Positions 37,751 through 48,040 of a DNA stretch of 64,000 nucleotides are shown here, one piece after another (position 1 is the first letter of the stretch; every line of letters starts with the position of its first letter). This stretch comes from Pengzhenrongella sicca (GTDB lineage: Bacteria > Actinomycetota > Actinomycetes > Actinomycetales > Cellulomonadaceae). The notes beneath the pieces are model-generated. The model saw only the letters and a program-made list of their open reading frames with translations. It was not told the DNA's origin and searched no databases. Made by a program: the position numbers and the translations under genes. The stretch is from contig NZ_CP071868.1 of the NCBI RefSeq assembly GCF_017569225.1, positions 3,038,001-3,102,000 of the forward strand. Direction: 5' to 3'.

Positions 37751-38791
37751 TCAGCGGTTGGCGGCCGCGGCCACCCGCAGCACGGCACGCTCGACCGCGA
37801 AGACGGGATCCCGGCCGGCACCCTTGACCTCCGCGTCGGCCTGCGCGACCGCCGTGATGGCCGCCGCGAGCCCCTCGGGCGTCCAGCGCGACAGATCCCG
37901 CAAGGCCCGGTCCACCTGCCAGGGCGCGAGCCCGAGATCACGCACGGCGACCGCCCCCCGGCCCCGGGTCGCGGCGACCTTCGCGAGGACGCGGAGCTTG
38001 GCCGCGATCGCCGCGACCAGGGGCACCGGGTCCGCGCCGGTCGCGAGCGCGTGCCGCAGCAGGACGACCGCCTGGCCGGTCTGGCCGGCGATGGCGGCGT
38101 CCGCGACCCGGAAGCCGGTCGCCTCGATCCGGCCGCCGTAGTACCGCGCGACGACGTCGGCGCCGATCACGCCGGTGGTGTCGACCGCGAGCTGCGCGCA
38201 CGCGGCGGCGAGCTCGCGCAGGTCTGCGCCGACCGCCTCCACGAGCGCCCGGACCGCCTGGGCGTCCGCGCGCCGCCCCGCGCGCCGGAGCTCGGCCGCG
38301 GCGAACGCGACCTTGTCGGCGTCCTTCTTGATCGGCTCACAGGTCACCACGGGCGCGCCGGCCGCCCGCACGGCGTCCAGCAGCTTCTTGCCGCGCTGGC
38401 CGCCCCGGTGCACGAGGACGAGCACGACGTCGTCAGCCGGCTGCGCGAGGTAGTCCAGCGCGTCGGTGATGAGCTCGGGCGTCGCCTGCTCCACCGCCTG
38501 GACGACGACGACCCGCGCCTCGCCGAACAGCGACGGGCTCGTCACGACGCCGAGCATCCCGCGCGTGTAGGCGGCGCCCTCGAGCTGCGTCACCTCGACG
38601 TCCTGCGCGCGCTCGCGCGCCGCGGCGATCAGAGCGGCGACCGCCCGCTCGCTCAGCAGGTGCTCGGCCCCACTCACGAGCACCACCGGCGCGAGCTCGA
38701 CGCTGTCCCACGTCAGGTCCGGCCCGCCCCGGCCGGACGACGAGCCGGACGACGGGCGATCAGAGCGGGGACGGCGCGCGGGGGGAGGCAC
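37751..38791 (-). CDS. holA: DNA polymerase III delta subunit
   Basis: Opens the sliding clamp as part of the clamp loader. 346 residues from the GTG at 38791. Seen: PVVLVSGAEHLLSERAVAAL, the inactive-Walker region of HolA, the ARVVVVQAVE and LVLVHRGGQRGKKLLDAV strands, and a C-terminal helical collar with KLRVLAKVAA. The frame continues to 38869, but 26 extra residues precede the conserved start. Downstream of comEC in the usual order. Confidence 0.88.
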   Translation of the reverse strand: MPPPARRPRSDRPSSGSSSGRGGPDLTWDSVELAPVVLVSGAEHLLSERAVAALIAAARERAQDVEVTQLEGAAYTRGMLGVVTSPSLFGEARVVVVQAVEQATPELITDALDYLAQPADDVVLVLVHRGGQRGKKLLDAVRAAGAPVVTCEPIKKDADKVAFAAAELRRAGRRADAQAVRALVEAVGADLRELAAACAQLAVDTTGVIGADVVARYYGGRIEATGFRVADAAIAGQTGQAVVLLRHALATGADPVPLVAAIAAKLRVLAKVAATRGRGAVAVRDLGLAPWQVDRALRDLSRWTPEGLAAAITAVAQADAEVKGAGRDPVFAVERAVLRVAAAANR

Positions 38792-38872
38792 CGGACCAGC
38801 CTGCCACGCGGCGCCGACCCGCCGCCCCACGGTCACGGCGTGCGCTCGACAATCCCGGCGCGCGCACACCCG

Positions 38873-40387
38873 TCACGGCGCGCGCGCACCCAGGCGCCGC
38901 ACCGCGAGCGCGGCCGCGACCGTCAGCCCGGCGAGCGCGAGCGCGCCCGCGAACCCGCCCGGCCACGGCAGCTGCGCGGCCGGCAGCCCCGCGACCGCGC
39001 GCGCCACGGCGGCGATCCACCACGCCGCCGCGCCGGCCGGAAGCACGAGCACGGCAGCGGCGGCCGGCCACCACGGCGCGACCAGGGCCGTCAGCACGCC
39101 GAACACCGTGGCCGGAGCGAGCGCGGGCGCGACCGCGAGGTTCGCGGGCACCGCGTAGGTCGCGAGCGCGGGGTTGAGCAGGATGATCACGGGCGCGCAC
39201 GCGGCCTGCGCGGCGATCGGGACCGCGATCGCGTACCCGGCGCGATCGCCGAGCACTCCCCCCGAGATCCGCCGGGAGAGGGGTTCGGTCAGCTGCACGA
39301 TGCCCGCCGTCGCGAGCACCGACAGGGCGAAGCCTGGGTCGCGGCCGAGCCACGGGTCCATCACGAGCAGCGCGATCACGGTCGCGCCCAACGCCGGCAG
39401 CGCACGCGACGGGCGCCCGACGACGAGCCCGGCGAGGCCGACCGACCCCATCGCGGCGGCCCGCAGGACGCTGGGCTCGGCGTGCACGAGCACGAGCAGG
39501 CCACCCAGCGCGGCGGCCGCGGCGACCACGCGCGCGCGTCGCGGCAGCCCGACGGCGGCGGCGACCCCGAGCACGGCCGCGCCGATGATCGCGAAGTGGG
39601 CACCCGACACCGCGGTCACGTGGGTCAGCCCCGCCACCCGCATCGCCGCGTCCAGGTCCGCCGGCAGCCGCGAGGTGTCACCGACGGCGATCCCGGGCAC
39701 GAGTCCGCGCGCGTCGGGTGCCAGCGGCGCGGCGACCGCCCGCAGGTCGGCCCAGATCGCGCCGACGGCACGGTCCACCGCGCCCGGCGGCGCGAGCACG
39801 CGCGGGCCCGCTCGCGCCGTCACGAGCGCGAGCATCGAGTCGCCCGGCGTGGACGGCGCGAGCGTCCCCGACACCTCGAGCCGCGCGCCGTAGGCCGCGT
39901 GCTGCCACCCCGCCCCCGCGAACACCAGGACGGGTGCGGCCGCCGGCCCGGCCCGGCCCCGGCCGCTGACCTGCTCGGCCGCGAGCTCGAGCCGGTAGCG
40001 GGTGCCGCCGCCCCACCCCCACGGCGAGGCGATCGGGACCGGCGCCGAGCGGACGACGCCGACGAGCCGCACGGTCGCACGCTGCCGCGCGAGGTCCGCG
40101 AGCGGCCCCGAGCCGCGCTCGTGCAGCTGGACCGCGCCCGCGGCCGCGACGACCGCCACCACGGCGAGCACCAGCACGACCTGTCCGGCGCCCGCGCGAG
40201 CCCACGGCCGTCGGTCGCCGCGGCCGCGGGCCAGGGTGCAGATCAGGGCGCACGCCAGGGCGCCGGCCGCCGCGACGCCCGCGACCACGAGGGCCCCGCG
40301 CGCGGTGAGCGCGACGACGGCAGCCGCCCCCGCCCAGGCGGCGAGCGCGGCTGGCACGAGCCGCAGATCCGCGACGCGCACGGGCAC
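38873..40387 (-). CDS. comEC: ComEC/Rec2-type DNA channel without metallo-beta-lactamase domain
   Basis: Membrane channel for DNA uptake during transformation. 504 residues: N-terminal helices, an OB-fold region (about 80-180, ATVRLVGVVRSAPV), then the competence domain with GLVPGIAVGDTSRLPADL and AGLTHVTAVSGAHFAII and eight or more helices. The family's usual C-terminal metallo-beta-lactamase nuclease domain (about 250 residues) is missing, as in some other actinobacteria. GTG start three bases after the comEA stop. Confidence 0.88.
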   Translation of the reverse strand: MPVRVADLRLVPAALAAWAGAAAVVALTARGALVVAGVAAAGALACALICTLARGRGDRRPWARAGAGQVVLVLAVVAVVAAAGAVQLHERGSGPLADLARQRATVRLVGVVRSAPVPIASPWGWGGGTRYRLELAAEQVSGRGRAGPAAAPVLVFAGAGWQHAAYGARLEVSGTLAPSTPGDSMLALVTARAGPRVLAPPGAVDRAVGAIWADLRAVAAPLAPDARGLVPGIAVGDTSRLPADLDAAMRVAGLTHVTAVSGAHFAIIGAAVLGVAAAVGLPRRARVVAAAAALGGLLVLVHAEPSVLRAAAMGSVGLAGLVVGRPSRALPALGATVIALLVMDPWLGRDPGFALSVLATAGIVQLTEPLSRRISGGVLGDRAGYAIAVPIAAQAACAPVIILLNPALATYAVPANLAVAPALAPATVFGVLTALVAPWWPAAAAVLVLPAGAAAWWIAAVARAVAGLPAAQLPWPGGFAGALALAGLTVAAALAVRRLGARAP

Positions 40388-40390
40388 CGG

Positions 40391-41488
40391 TCACACCCGC
40401 ACGAGGTCACGAAGGCGCCCCAGCAGCGTGTCGCCGATGCCCGCGACCTCGCCCAGCTCGTCCACGGCTGTGAATCGCCCGTTCTCGTCCCGCCAGTCGA
40501 GGATGCGCTGCGCGAGCACCGGGCCGATGCCAGGCAGCGCGTCGAGCGCGGCCAGGTCGGCTGCGTTGAGGTCGACGGGCGCTGCCGGGCTGGACCCGCC
40601 TGCGCCGCCCGCAGGCGAACCCGCTGCCCCGGGCGAACCGCCCGATCCCGCGGAACCCGCTGCACCTCCGGAGCCCGCAACGCCGCCGGAACCCGCGACC
40701 ACCTCCCCCGGCGCCGGCACCACGATCTGCTCGCCGTCGCCGACGACCCGGGCGAGGTTGACCGCCGTGAGGTCCGCGCCCGCGGTCGCGCCGCCCGCGG
40801 CGGCGACGGCGTCCGACACGCGCGAGCCCGCCGGCAGCTGGACGACGCCGGGAGCCGCGACCTGCCCCACCACATGCACGAGCACGACGCCGACGCCGGC
40901 ACTCGCAGGTCCCGACGATCCCGCCGTGCCGCCCCCATCCGGCGGCCCACCCCCACCCGGCTCCTCCCCCGGCGCCGCGCCGACCGCGCTCGCGCCCGGC
41001 GACGTCGCCGGCGTCGCGGCCGGTGCCGCCTCCGGAACGCTCACGACCTCGGGCGACGCCGCGAGCATCGCCCGGGCGGCCACCCCGGCGCCGAGGATCG
41101 CGATCGCGATCCCGGCGACCAGCGCCAGCCGGAGGTTGAGCTGCCACCTCCGCGGGCCGCCGGGGGGCCGGGCATGTTCGCGCCGGCCACGCTCGAGCGG
41201 GTGCCCGTGCTCGGCCGCGTACGCGGCCGCGGCCGCCTCCAGCGCACCCGCGCGCCACCGCGCGACGACGTCGCGGACGTCGCCGTCCGGCTCGTCCGGC
41301 TCGTCTGCGCCGTTCGGCCCCGCTGCGCCGTTGGATCCCTCGGCGCCGTTCGACCCCGCAGCGTCGTCGAACCGGTGCCGCGGCGAGGTGGGGACCCAGT
41401 CGGGCTCGGCGGCGGGTTCGGCGCCGGCCACGATGCGCCGCAACCGCTCGCGGGGCACGCGCTCGACCGGCTCCTGCGGACCAGACAT
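40391..41488 (-). CDS. comEA: ComEA family DNA-binding protein
   Basis: 365 residues. A cytosolic N-terminus of about 105 residues, one helix (ALVAGIAIAILGAGVAA), an SLBB domain (VHVVGQVAAPGVVQLPAGSRV), a Gly/Ala/Ser-rich linker with runs of GSGG and AGSP, and a C-terminal helix-hairpin-helix pair (DLNAADLAALDALPGIGPVL). Binds incoming DNA outside the membrane and hands it to ComEC. The long low-complexity linker may be length-variable. Confidence 0.9.
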   Translation of the reverse strand: MSGPQEPVERVPRERLRRIVAGAEPAAEPDWVPTSPRHRFDDAAGSNGAEGSNGAAGPNGADEPDEPDGDVRDVVARWRAGALEAAAAAYAAEHGHPLERGRREHARPPGGPRRWQLNLRLALVAGIAIAILGAGVAARAMLAASPEVVSVPEAAPAATPATSPGASAVGAAPGEEPGGGGPPDGGGTAGSSGPASAGVGVVLVHVVGQVAAPGVVQLPAGSRVSDAVAAAGGATAGADLTAVNLARVVGDGEQIVVPAPGEVVAGSGGVAGSGGAAGSAGSGGSPGAAGSPAGGAGGSSPAAPVDLNAADLAALDALPGIGPVLAQRILDWRDENGRFTAVDELGEVAGIGDTLLGRLRDLVRV

Positions 41489-41578
41489 GGGCGCACGCTA
41501 GGTCGGCGACCCGCGGGCGCGGTACCGGCGCTCGGCCCTCCTGGGGACGGGCCGGTCGCGCCCGCGGCCGTGGTCGGG

Positions 41579-42430
41579 CTACCGGTCCGCGACCACCACG
41601 GCGAGCAGGCCCGGCCCGGCGTGCACGGCGACGACGGCACTGATCTCGGAGACCTCGACGCCGCTCACGACCGCGCCGAGGCGCGCCTCGAGGCGTCGCG
41701 CGAGCGCCGCGGCGACGTCGGGCTGCCCGAGGTGGTGCACGACGACCCGCGCGGCGCCGCGCGCGAGGCAGTCCGTCGCGGCGATCGCCTCGAGCCGGTT
41801 GCGGGCAGCCGCGCGGGTGCGGACCTTCTCGACCACCTCGATGCGACCCGACCGGACGCCCAGCAGCGGCCGGAGGCCAAGGACGGTCCCCATCGCCGCC
41901 GCGGCCGCCCCGACGCGCCCGCCCCGGCGCAGGTGCTCGAGGGACTCGACCAGGAAGAGCGTCGTCGCGGAGGCCGCGACCCGACGCGCCCGCTCGGCCG
42001 CCGCGGCGCCGTCGGCGGCCCCGGTGCCCGTGGCCCCGGCGACCACCCGCGCCGCCTCGACCGCCGCGAGCCCCAGGCCCATCGCCACGCTCCGCGAGTC
42101 GACGACGTGCACGGGCACCCGCGCGGCGAGCGCGGCAAGCTCGGCGGCGCGGACGGTGCCCGACAGCTCCCCCGACACGTGGACCGACACGATCTCCCGC
42201 GCGCCCCGGTCAGCCGCGCGGGCGTACGCGCGCGCGAACGCGGCGGGCGAGGGCTGCGACGTCGTGACCGTCCGGCCCGTGCTCAGGGCGGCCAGCAGCT
42301 CCGCCGCAGTGAGGTCGACGCCCTCGTGGTGCCGGGCGCCGTCGACCATCACCTCGAGCGGGACGACCTCGATCCCCCACTCCTGGGCAACCCCGGGCGG
42401 CAGCGACGCGGTCGAGTCGGTGACGACCAC
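41579..42430 (-). CDS. DegV family protein (fatty-acid-binding)
   Basis: 283 residues. Starts VVVTDSTASLPPGVAQEWGI and includes TSQPSPAAFARAY and VHVSGELSGTVRAA, DegV signature regions that bind fatty acids; the family acts with FakA as a fatty-acid kinase partner in Firmicutes. No fakA is in the window. GTG at 42430 is chosen from the family alignment; the ribosome site is weak. Between leuS and comEA, the usual place. Confidence 0.88.
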   Translation of the reverse strand: MVVTDSTASLPPGVAQEWGIEVVPLEVMVDGARHHEGVDLTAAELLAALSTGRTVTTSQPSPAAFARAYARAADRGAREIVSVHVSGELSGTVRAAELAALAARVPVHVVDSRSVAMGLGLAAVEAARVVAGATGTGAADGAAAAERARRVAASATTLFLVESLEHLRRGGRVGAAAAAMGTVLGLRPLLGVRSGRIEVVEKVRTRAAARNRLEAIAATDCLARGAARVVVHHLGQPDVAAALARRLEARLGAVVSGVEVSEISAVVAVHAGPGLLAVVVADR

Positions 42431-42483
42431 GACCGCTGGCCCGCGGCCCGCGCCCGGCCGGAGCCGGCCAAAGATCGGCGGGC

Positions 42484-45408
42484 TCAGGCGGGCACCACGT
42501 TCACGAGCTTCGGCGCGCGCACGATCACGACGCGCACGTCCCGGCCCGCGAGCGCGCGCTGGACGCCCGGGTCGGCCAGGGCGAGCGCCTCGAGTGCGGC
42601 GTCGTCGATCCCGGGCGCGACGTCGATGCGAGCCCTGACCTTGCCCTGCACCTGGAGCACGCACACGACCGAGTCCTGGACGAGGTACTCGTCGAGGGCG
42701 ACCGGGTACGGCTCGTGCGCGAGCGAGCGGTCGTGGCCGAGCAGGCGCCACAGCTCCTCCGCGATGTGCGGCGCGATCGGCGCCGTCATCAGCACGAGAG
42801 GCTCGAGCGCGGCCCGCGGGACGGCCGCGAGCGACGTGAGGTGGTTGTTGTACGCGATGAGCTTGGCGATCGCGGTGTTGAGCCGCATCTCCTGCATCTC
42901 GACGCGCACGTCCGCGATCGTGCGGTGCAGCAGCTTCACGGTCGCGAGCGACGGCGCGTCGTCGGTGGCAACGAGGGCCCCCGTCGCCTCGTCGACGCCG
43001 TTGCGCCACAGGCGCTGCAGGAAGCGCTGCGAGCCGACGACGGCGCGCGTGTCCCACGGGCGGGACTGGTCGAGCGGCCCCATCGACATCTCGTACACCC
43101 GGAAGGTGTCGGCGCCGTAGGCGTCGTACATGTCGTCGGGCGTCACCACGTTCTTGAGGGACTTGCCCATCTTCCCGTACTCCTGCACGACGGGGACGTC
43201 GACGCCGTCGACCTGCGCCACGAACTCCCCGGGCGCGCGCTCCGTCACGGTCGCGGCCTCGACGTAGGCGCCGTTGTCGGCGCGCGCGTAGGCGTACGCC
43301 TGGATGTAGCCCTGGTTGAAGAGCTTGTGGAACGGCTCCAGGCTCGAGACGTGCCCGAGGTCGTAGAGCGCCTTGTGCCAGAACCGCGCGTACAGCAGGT
43401 GCAGCACGGCGTGCTCGACGCCGCCCACGTACAGGTCGACGCCGCCCGCGGCGCCGGCGGCCGCGTTGTGGTCGGGCCCGAGCCAGTAGCGCTCGAGCGC
43501 CGGGTCGACGACGGCGCCCGCGTCGGTCGGGTCGAGGTAGCGCAGGTAGTACCAGCACGACCCGGCCCAGTTGGGCATCGTGTTGGTCTCGCGCCGGTAC
43601 TTCTTGGGGCCCTCGCCGAGGTCGAGCGTGACGTCGACCCAGGCGGCGTTGCGCCCCAGCGGCGGCTCGGGGGCCGAGCTCACGTCGTCGGCCGCGAAGG
43701 TGCGCGGCGAGTAGTCCGGCACGTCCGGGAGGTTCACCGGCAGCTGCGCGTCCGGGATCGCGATCGGCAGGTCGTTCTCGTCGTACACGATCGGGAACGG
43801 CTCGCCCCAGTACCGCTGGCGGCTGAAGAGCCAGTCGCGCAGGCGGTACGTGGTGGTCGAGCTGCCGAGCCCCTTGGCCTCGAGCCACGCGATCATCGCG
43901 GGCTTGGACTCGGCGACCGCGAGGCCGTTCAGGTCGATCTCGTCGTTGGCGGAGTTGATCATCGCGCCGGAGCCCGTCCACGCGCCGCCGTCGAAGCCGG
44001 CGGGCGGCTGCACGGTGCGCACGTGCGGCAGCTCGAACGCGGCCGCGAACGCCCAGTCCCGCTCGTCCTCGGCGGGCACGGCCATGATCGCGCCGGTCCC
44101 GTAGCCCATCAGCACGTAGTCGGCTGTGAAGACCGGGATCGGCACCCCGTTGACCGGGTTGAGGGCGAGGTGGCCGGTGAACACGCCGGTCTTGCGGCCC
44201 GCGTCGATCTGGCGCTCGACCGCGGTCTTGGCGGCCGACTCGGCGCGGTACGCGGCGACTGCGGCGACGGGGTTCGAGTGCCCGCCGGTCCAGGCGTCGC
44301 GGGTCCCGTCGGGCCACTGCGCCGGGACCTCGTCGAGCAGGGGGTGCTCGGGCGCCACCACCATGAAGGTCGCGCCGAACAGCGTGTCGGGCCGGGTCGT
44401 GAAGATCTCGACCTCGGCCGCGCCGGGCACGGCGAACCGGACGTACGCGCCGTCGGAGCGGCCGATCCAGTTGCGCTGCATGGCCTTGACCTTCGCGGGC
44501 CAGTCGATGAGCTCGAGGTCGTCCGCGAGCCGGTCGGCGTAGGCCGTGATGCGCATGTTCCACTGCCGCAAGCTGCGCTGGAACACGGGGAAGTTCCCCC
44601 GCTCGCTGCGGCCGTCGGCGGTGACCTCCTCGTTCGCGAGGACGGTGCCGAGGCCCGGGCACCAGTTGACCGGCGCCTCGGAGATGTACGCGAGCCGCTG
44701 GGCGTCGACCACGCGCCGGCGCTCGACGGCGTCGAGCGCCGCCCACTCGCGCCCGTCCGCCAGCGCGCGCGTGCCGGCGTCGTACTCGGCCACGAGCTCG
44801 GCGATCGGGCGGGCCCGGCCGACGCCGCCGTCCGGGCGCACCGCGTCGACGTCGTACCACGCGCCGAAGATCTGCAGGAAGATCCACTGCGTCCACCGCA
44901 CGTAGCCCGGGTCGGTCGTGGCGAACGTGCGCCGCGGGTCGTGCGCGAGCCCGAGCCGGCGCAGCTGCCGGCGCATGTTCGCGATGTTGGCCTCGGTCGT
45001 GACCTGCGGGTGCTGCCCGGTCTGCACCGCGTACTGCTCGGCGGGCAGGCCGAACGCGTCGTAGCCGAGCGCGTGCAGCACGTTGTCGCCGCGCATCCGG
45101 CGGTACCGGCCGACGACGTCGGTCGCGATGTAGCCGAGCGGGTGCCCGACGTGCAGGCCGGCGCCGGACGGGTACGGGAACATGTCGAGCACGTAGAACG
45201 TCGGGGAGCCCGGCGCGGCCGGCGCCCCGTCCCCGTCGGCGAGCGCACCGGTCGGGTTGGGCGTGAAGAACGTGCCGAGTTCCTCCCAGCGATCCTGCCA
45301 GCGCTCCTCGAGCTCGGACGCGAGCGCGGCGGTGTAGCGGAAGCCGAGGTCACCCGTCGCACTGTCGTCGACGGCGGGCACGGCGGGCGAGGCATCGGGC
45401 GAGGTCAC
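42484..45408 (-). CDS. leuS: Leucyl-tRNA synthetase
   Basis: 974 residues, class I. The HIGH-type motif is HVGH in [16 protein letters not shown], and the KMSKS loop reads [10 protein letters not shown], a common actinobacterial variant. The editing domain and C-terminal anticodon-binding region are complete (ends KLVNVVPA). Starts at 45408. Its product, charged leucyl-tRNA, is what the leuA leader peptide would sense. Confidence 0.96.
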   Translation of the reverse strand: MTSPDASPAVPAVDDSATGDLGFRYTAALASELEERWQDRWEELGTFFTPNPTGALADGDGAPAAPGSPTFYVLDMFPYPSGAGLHVGHPLGYIATDVVGRYRRMRGDNVLHALGYDAFGLPAEQYAVQTGQHPQVTTEANIANMRRQLRRLGLAHDPRRTFATTDPGYVRWTQWIFLQIFGAWYDVDAVRPDGGVGRARPIAELVAEYDAGTRALADGREWAALDAVERRRVVDAQRLAYISEAPVNWCPGLGTVLANEEVTADGRSERGNFPVFQRSLRQWNMRITAYADRLADDLELIDWPAKVKAMQRNWIGRSDGAYVRFAVPGAAEVEIFTTRPDTLFGATFMVVAPEHPLLDEVPAQWPDGTRDAWTGGHSNPVAAVAAYRAESAAKTAVERQIDAGRKTGVFTGHLALNPVNGVPIPVFTADYVLMGYGTGAIMAVPAEDERDWAFAAAFELPHVRTVQPPAGFDGGAWTGSGAMINSANDEIDLNGLAVAESKPAMIAWLEAKGLGSSTTTYRLRDWLFSRQRYWGEPFPIVYDENDLPIAIPDAQLPVNLPDVPDYSPRTFAADDVSSAPEPPLGRNAAWVDVTLDLGEGPKKYRRETNTMPNWAGSCWYYLRYLDPTDAGAVVDPALERYWLGPDHNAAAGAAGGVDLYVGGVEHAVLHLLYARFWHKALYDLGHVSSLEPFHKLFNQGYIQAYAYARADNGAYVEAATVTERAPGEFVAQVDGVDVPVVQEYGKMGKSLKNVVTPDDMYDAYGADTFRVYEMSMGPLDQSRPWDTRAVVGSQRFLQRLWRNGVDEATGALVATDDAPSLATVKLLHRTIADVRVEMQEMRLNTAIAKLIAYNNHLTSLAAVPRAALEPLVLMTAPIAPHIAEELWRLLGHDRSLAHEPYPVALDEYLVQDSVVCVLQVQGKVRARIDVAPGIDDAALEALALADPGVQRALAGRDVRVVIVRAPKLVNVVPA

Positions 45409-45466
45409 GCGCCGAGTTTACCGGCGGCCCGGCGAGCGGGCGCGCACCGGGCGAAGCGGCCCGTTG

Positions 45467-46552
45467 TCAGCGCGCCGACCGGTACTCCGCGGTCAGCGGG
45501 CACTGGAACGGGTCGCTCGCCGCGAGGCCGACCTTGTTGAGGTAGCGGATGACGATGCCGTACGACTGCAGCAGCGACGTCTCGGTGTACGCGATGCCCC
45601 GCGAGGCGCAGAACTCGCGCACGATCGGCTGGACGCGGCGCAGGTGCGGGCGCGGCATGCTCGGGAACAGGTGGTGCTCGACCTGGTAGTTGAGCCCGCC
45701 CATGAACCAGTCGATCAGCCGCCCGCCGCGCACGTTGCGGCTCATCAGCACCTGGCGGCTGAGGAAGTCGATCCGCGAGTTCGCGGGGACGATCGGCATC
45801 CCCTTGTGGTTGGGCGCGAACACGGCGCCCATGTACAGCCCGAACAGGCCCATCTGGACGCCGATGAACGCGAACGCCATCCCGACCGGCAGGGCCCAGA
45901 ACACCAGGGCGAGGTACCCGCCCAGGCGCAGCGTCACGAACGCGATCTCGACCGGCCGGCGCTTGACCTCGCCACGCCCGAACACCGTCTTGACCCCGGA
46001 CAGGTGCAGGTTGAGGCCCTCGAGCAGGAGCAGGGGGAAGAAGAGCCAGCCCTGCCGCTTCGCGAACCAGGCACCGAAGCCCGTGCGCGCCTGCGTGAGG
46101 GTCTCGGTGTGGAAGACGATCGTGTCGACGCCGATGTCCGGGTCCGCGCCGATCTGGTTGGGCTTGGCGTGGTGCCGGCTGTGCTTGTGGTTCCACCAGC
46201 CGTAGCTCATGCCGGCGTACAGGTTCGCGATCACGAGGCTCGACCAGTCGTTCCACTTGCCCGACGCGAAGATCTGGCGGTGCGCGGCGTCGTGCCCCAG
46301 GAACATGACCTGCCCGAGCACGAGGGCAAGGACGGCGGCGACGGCGAGCTGCCACCAGGTGTCGCCGAGCAGCACGATCGTGGCGCCGAGGCCGATGAGC
46401 GCTGCGGTGAGCCCGACGAATCGCGCCCAGTAGTACGCGTGCCGGCGGCGGAGCAGCCCCGCGTCCTGCACGGTCCGCGCAAGCGCGGTGAAGTCGCTGA
46501 CCTGGCGCTCGCGCGGCGCGTTCGCGGTCGCGTCGGTGGTGCTCGTGTTCAC
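45467..46552 (-). CDS. Membrane fatty acid desaturase
   Basis: 361 residues from the GTG at 46552. Four to six helices and three histidine boxes: HDAAHR (box 1), HSRHH (box 2) and QVEHHLF (box 3), the di-iron ligands of acyl-lipid desaturases. The QVEHHLF form is typical of front-end or omega-type enzymes, so the position of the double bond is not certain. The upstream region (46553-46734) contains a palindrome GCATCG-N11-CGATGC and a TATTCT -10 candidate. Confidence 0.9.
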   Translation of the reverse strand: MNTSTTDATANAPRERQVSDFTALARTVQDAGLLRRRHAYYWARFVGLTAALIGLGATIVLLGDTWWQLAVAAVLALVLGQVMFLGHDAAHRQIFASGKWNDWSSLVIANLYAGMSYGWWNHKHSRHHAKPNQIGADPDIGVDTIVFHTETLTQARTGFGAWFAKRQGWLFFPLLLLEGLNLHLSGVKTVFGRGEVKRRPVEIAFVTLRLGGYLALVFWALPVGMAFAFIGVQMGLFGLYMGAVFAPNHKGMPIVPANSRIDFLSRQVLMSRNVRGGRLIDWFMGGLNYQVEHHLFPSMPRPHLRRVQPIVREFCASRGIAYTETSLLQSYGIVIRYLNKVGLAASDPFQCPLTAEYRSAR

Positions 46553-46734
46553 GTTGGCCCGCCCTCGTGCATCGTGATGATGACGCGATGCCGCAGAAGG
46601 CAACACATCCGGTCGACGTCATTTCAGAATAACCGGCGGCACGCTTTCGCGCCCTCAGACGCACAACCACGCCGGGGCCGTTCGTACACTCCTGCCGGCA
46701 TGCGGGTGCCCGCCGGCGGGTCGGCGGCCAGCGG

Positions 46735-47943
46735 TCAGCGCGCGGGCGCGGGGGTCCGGCCGAATGCGAGGACGAGGGCCAGGCCGGCGAGCGTCAGGCC
46801 GGCGCCGACCCAGGCGGGCGCCAGGTACCCCCAGCCGGCGCCGATGACGAGGCCGCCGAAGTAGGCACCGGAGGCGTTGCCGAGGTTCAGCGCCGAGTGG
46901 CACAGGGCCGCGCCGAGCGACGGCGCCGCGGGCGAGACGTCCATCAGCCGCGTCTGTAGGGCGAGGCCCAGCACCTGCGACGTGATCCCCAGGAGCACGA
47001 TCGACAGCACGGCGGCCACGGGCTGCGCGCCGGTGAGCGCGATCAGGACGAGCACGAGCGCGGTGCCGGCGAAGCCGAGATACACGGTGCGCAGCACCGA
47101 CCTGTCCGCGAGCCGGCCGCCGAGCACCGTCCCGACGGTCATGCCGAGCCCGAACAGCCCGAGCACGATCGGGACGGTCGCGGCGGGCAGCAGCGTGACC
47201 TCGGTGATCAGCGGCGCGACGTACGAGTAGACGGCGAACATCCCGCCGAAGCCGATCGCCGCGGCCGCGAACGCCGCCCAGAGCTGGGAGTTGCGCAGCG
47301 CGGCCAGCTCCGTGCGCACGGTCGCCTCGGGGTGCGCGGCGAGCGGGGGCAGCCAGCGCCACAGCGCCGCGAGCGTGATCAGCCCGAGCACGCCCACGAC
47401 GACGAAGGCGGCGCGCCAGCTGAGGTTCTGCCCGACGACCGTCGACAGCGGGACCCCGACAACGTTCGCGATCGTGAGGCCGGCCATCATCGTCGCGACG
47501 GCGCGGCCGCGCCGGGCGGGCCCGACGACGGCGGTGCCCATCACGGCCCCGACGCCGAAGAACGCGCCGTGCGGCAGCCCGGCGGCGAACCGCGCGACCA
47601 TCAGCCAGCCCGCCGAGGGCGCGAAGGCGGACAGCACGTTGCCGACCACGAACGCGACCATGAGCGCGATGAGCAGCGTGCGCCGGTCGATGCGGGCGGC
47701 CGCGGCCGTCAGCAGCGGCGCGCCGACGACGACGCCGAGCGCGTAGGCCGTGATGACGTGGCCCGCGGCGGGGATCGAGACCTCCAGGTCGGCCGCGATC
47801 TGCGGGAGCAGGCCCATGGTCGCGAACTCGGTGGTGCCGATGCTGAAGCCGCCGAGGGCGAGGGCGAGCAGGGCGGGCCGGACCCGCGCGCCCGGCAGGC
47901 CGTTGAACTGGGCCGGACGGATTCCTGTCGGTGCCTGGGTCAC
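46735..47943 (-). CDS. MFS transporter, AraJ/multidrug-efflux type
   Basis: 402 residues with 12 hydrophobic helices. Opens with ALALGGFSIGTTEFATMGLLP, as in DHA1-family arabinose or drug exporters. GTG at 47943 with AGGAG four bases upstream; the longer frame to 48039 reaches toward mntR. A 14 bp palindrome lies just upstream. Follows mntR in the same orientation. Confidence 0.88.
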   Translation of the reverse strand: MTQAPTGIRPAQFNGLPGARVRPALLALALGGFSIGTTEFATMGLLPQIAADLEVSIPAAGHVITAYALGVVVGAPLLTAAAARIDRRTLLIALMVAFVVGNVLSAFAPSAGWLMVARFAAGLPHGAFFGVGAVMGTAVVGPARRGRAVATMMAGLTIANVVGVPLSTVVGQNLSWRAAFVVVGVLGLITLAALWRWLPPLAAHPEATVRTELAALRNSQLWAAFAAAAIGFGGMFAVYSYVAPLITEVTLLPAATVPIVLGLFGLGMTVGTVLGGRLADRSVLRTVYLGFAGTALVLVLIALTGAQPVAAVLSIVLLGITSQVLGLALQTRLMDVSPAAPSLGAALCHSALNLGNASGAYFGGLVIGAGWGYLAPAWVGAGLTLAGLALVLAFGRTPAPAR

Positions 47944-47955
47944 GGTGCTCCTGGG

Positions 47956-47969
47956 TCGAATCGATTCGA
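47956..47969. promoter_or_regulatory. 14 bp palindrome upstream of the MFS gene
   Basis: TCGAATCGATTCGA, a perfect palindrome 12 bp before the MFS start and AT-rich against its surroundings. Likely operator for an unknown regulator; it does not look like a DtxR box. Confidence 0.55.
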
Positions 47970-48040
47970 TCGCGCCCCCGGGCGGCACCGTCGTCACCAT
48001 CGGGGAGCGTGGCCATGCTACCGGCCCCGCCGGAGCCACG

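Noticed and set aside
37277-43120. A very long open frame on the plus strand across the holA-comEC-comEA-degV region
   Set aside because: It runs antisense to well-supported genes, has no recognisable domain and is Arg/Gly/Ala low-complexity; it is an artefact of high GC third positions.
46694-46717. Possible hairpin GCGGG-TG-CCCGC downstream of the MFS gene
   Set aside because: Only five base pairs with a two-base loop; not convincing as a terminator.
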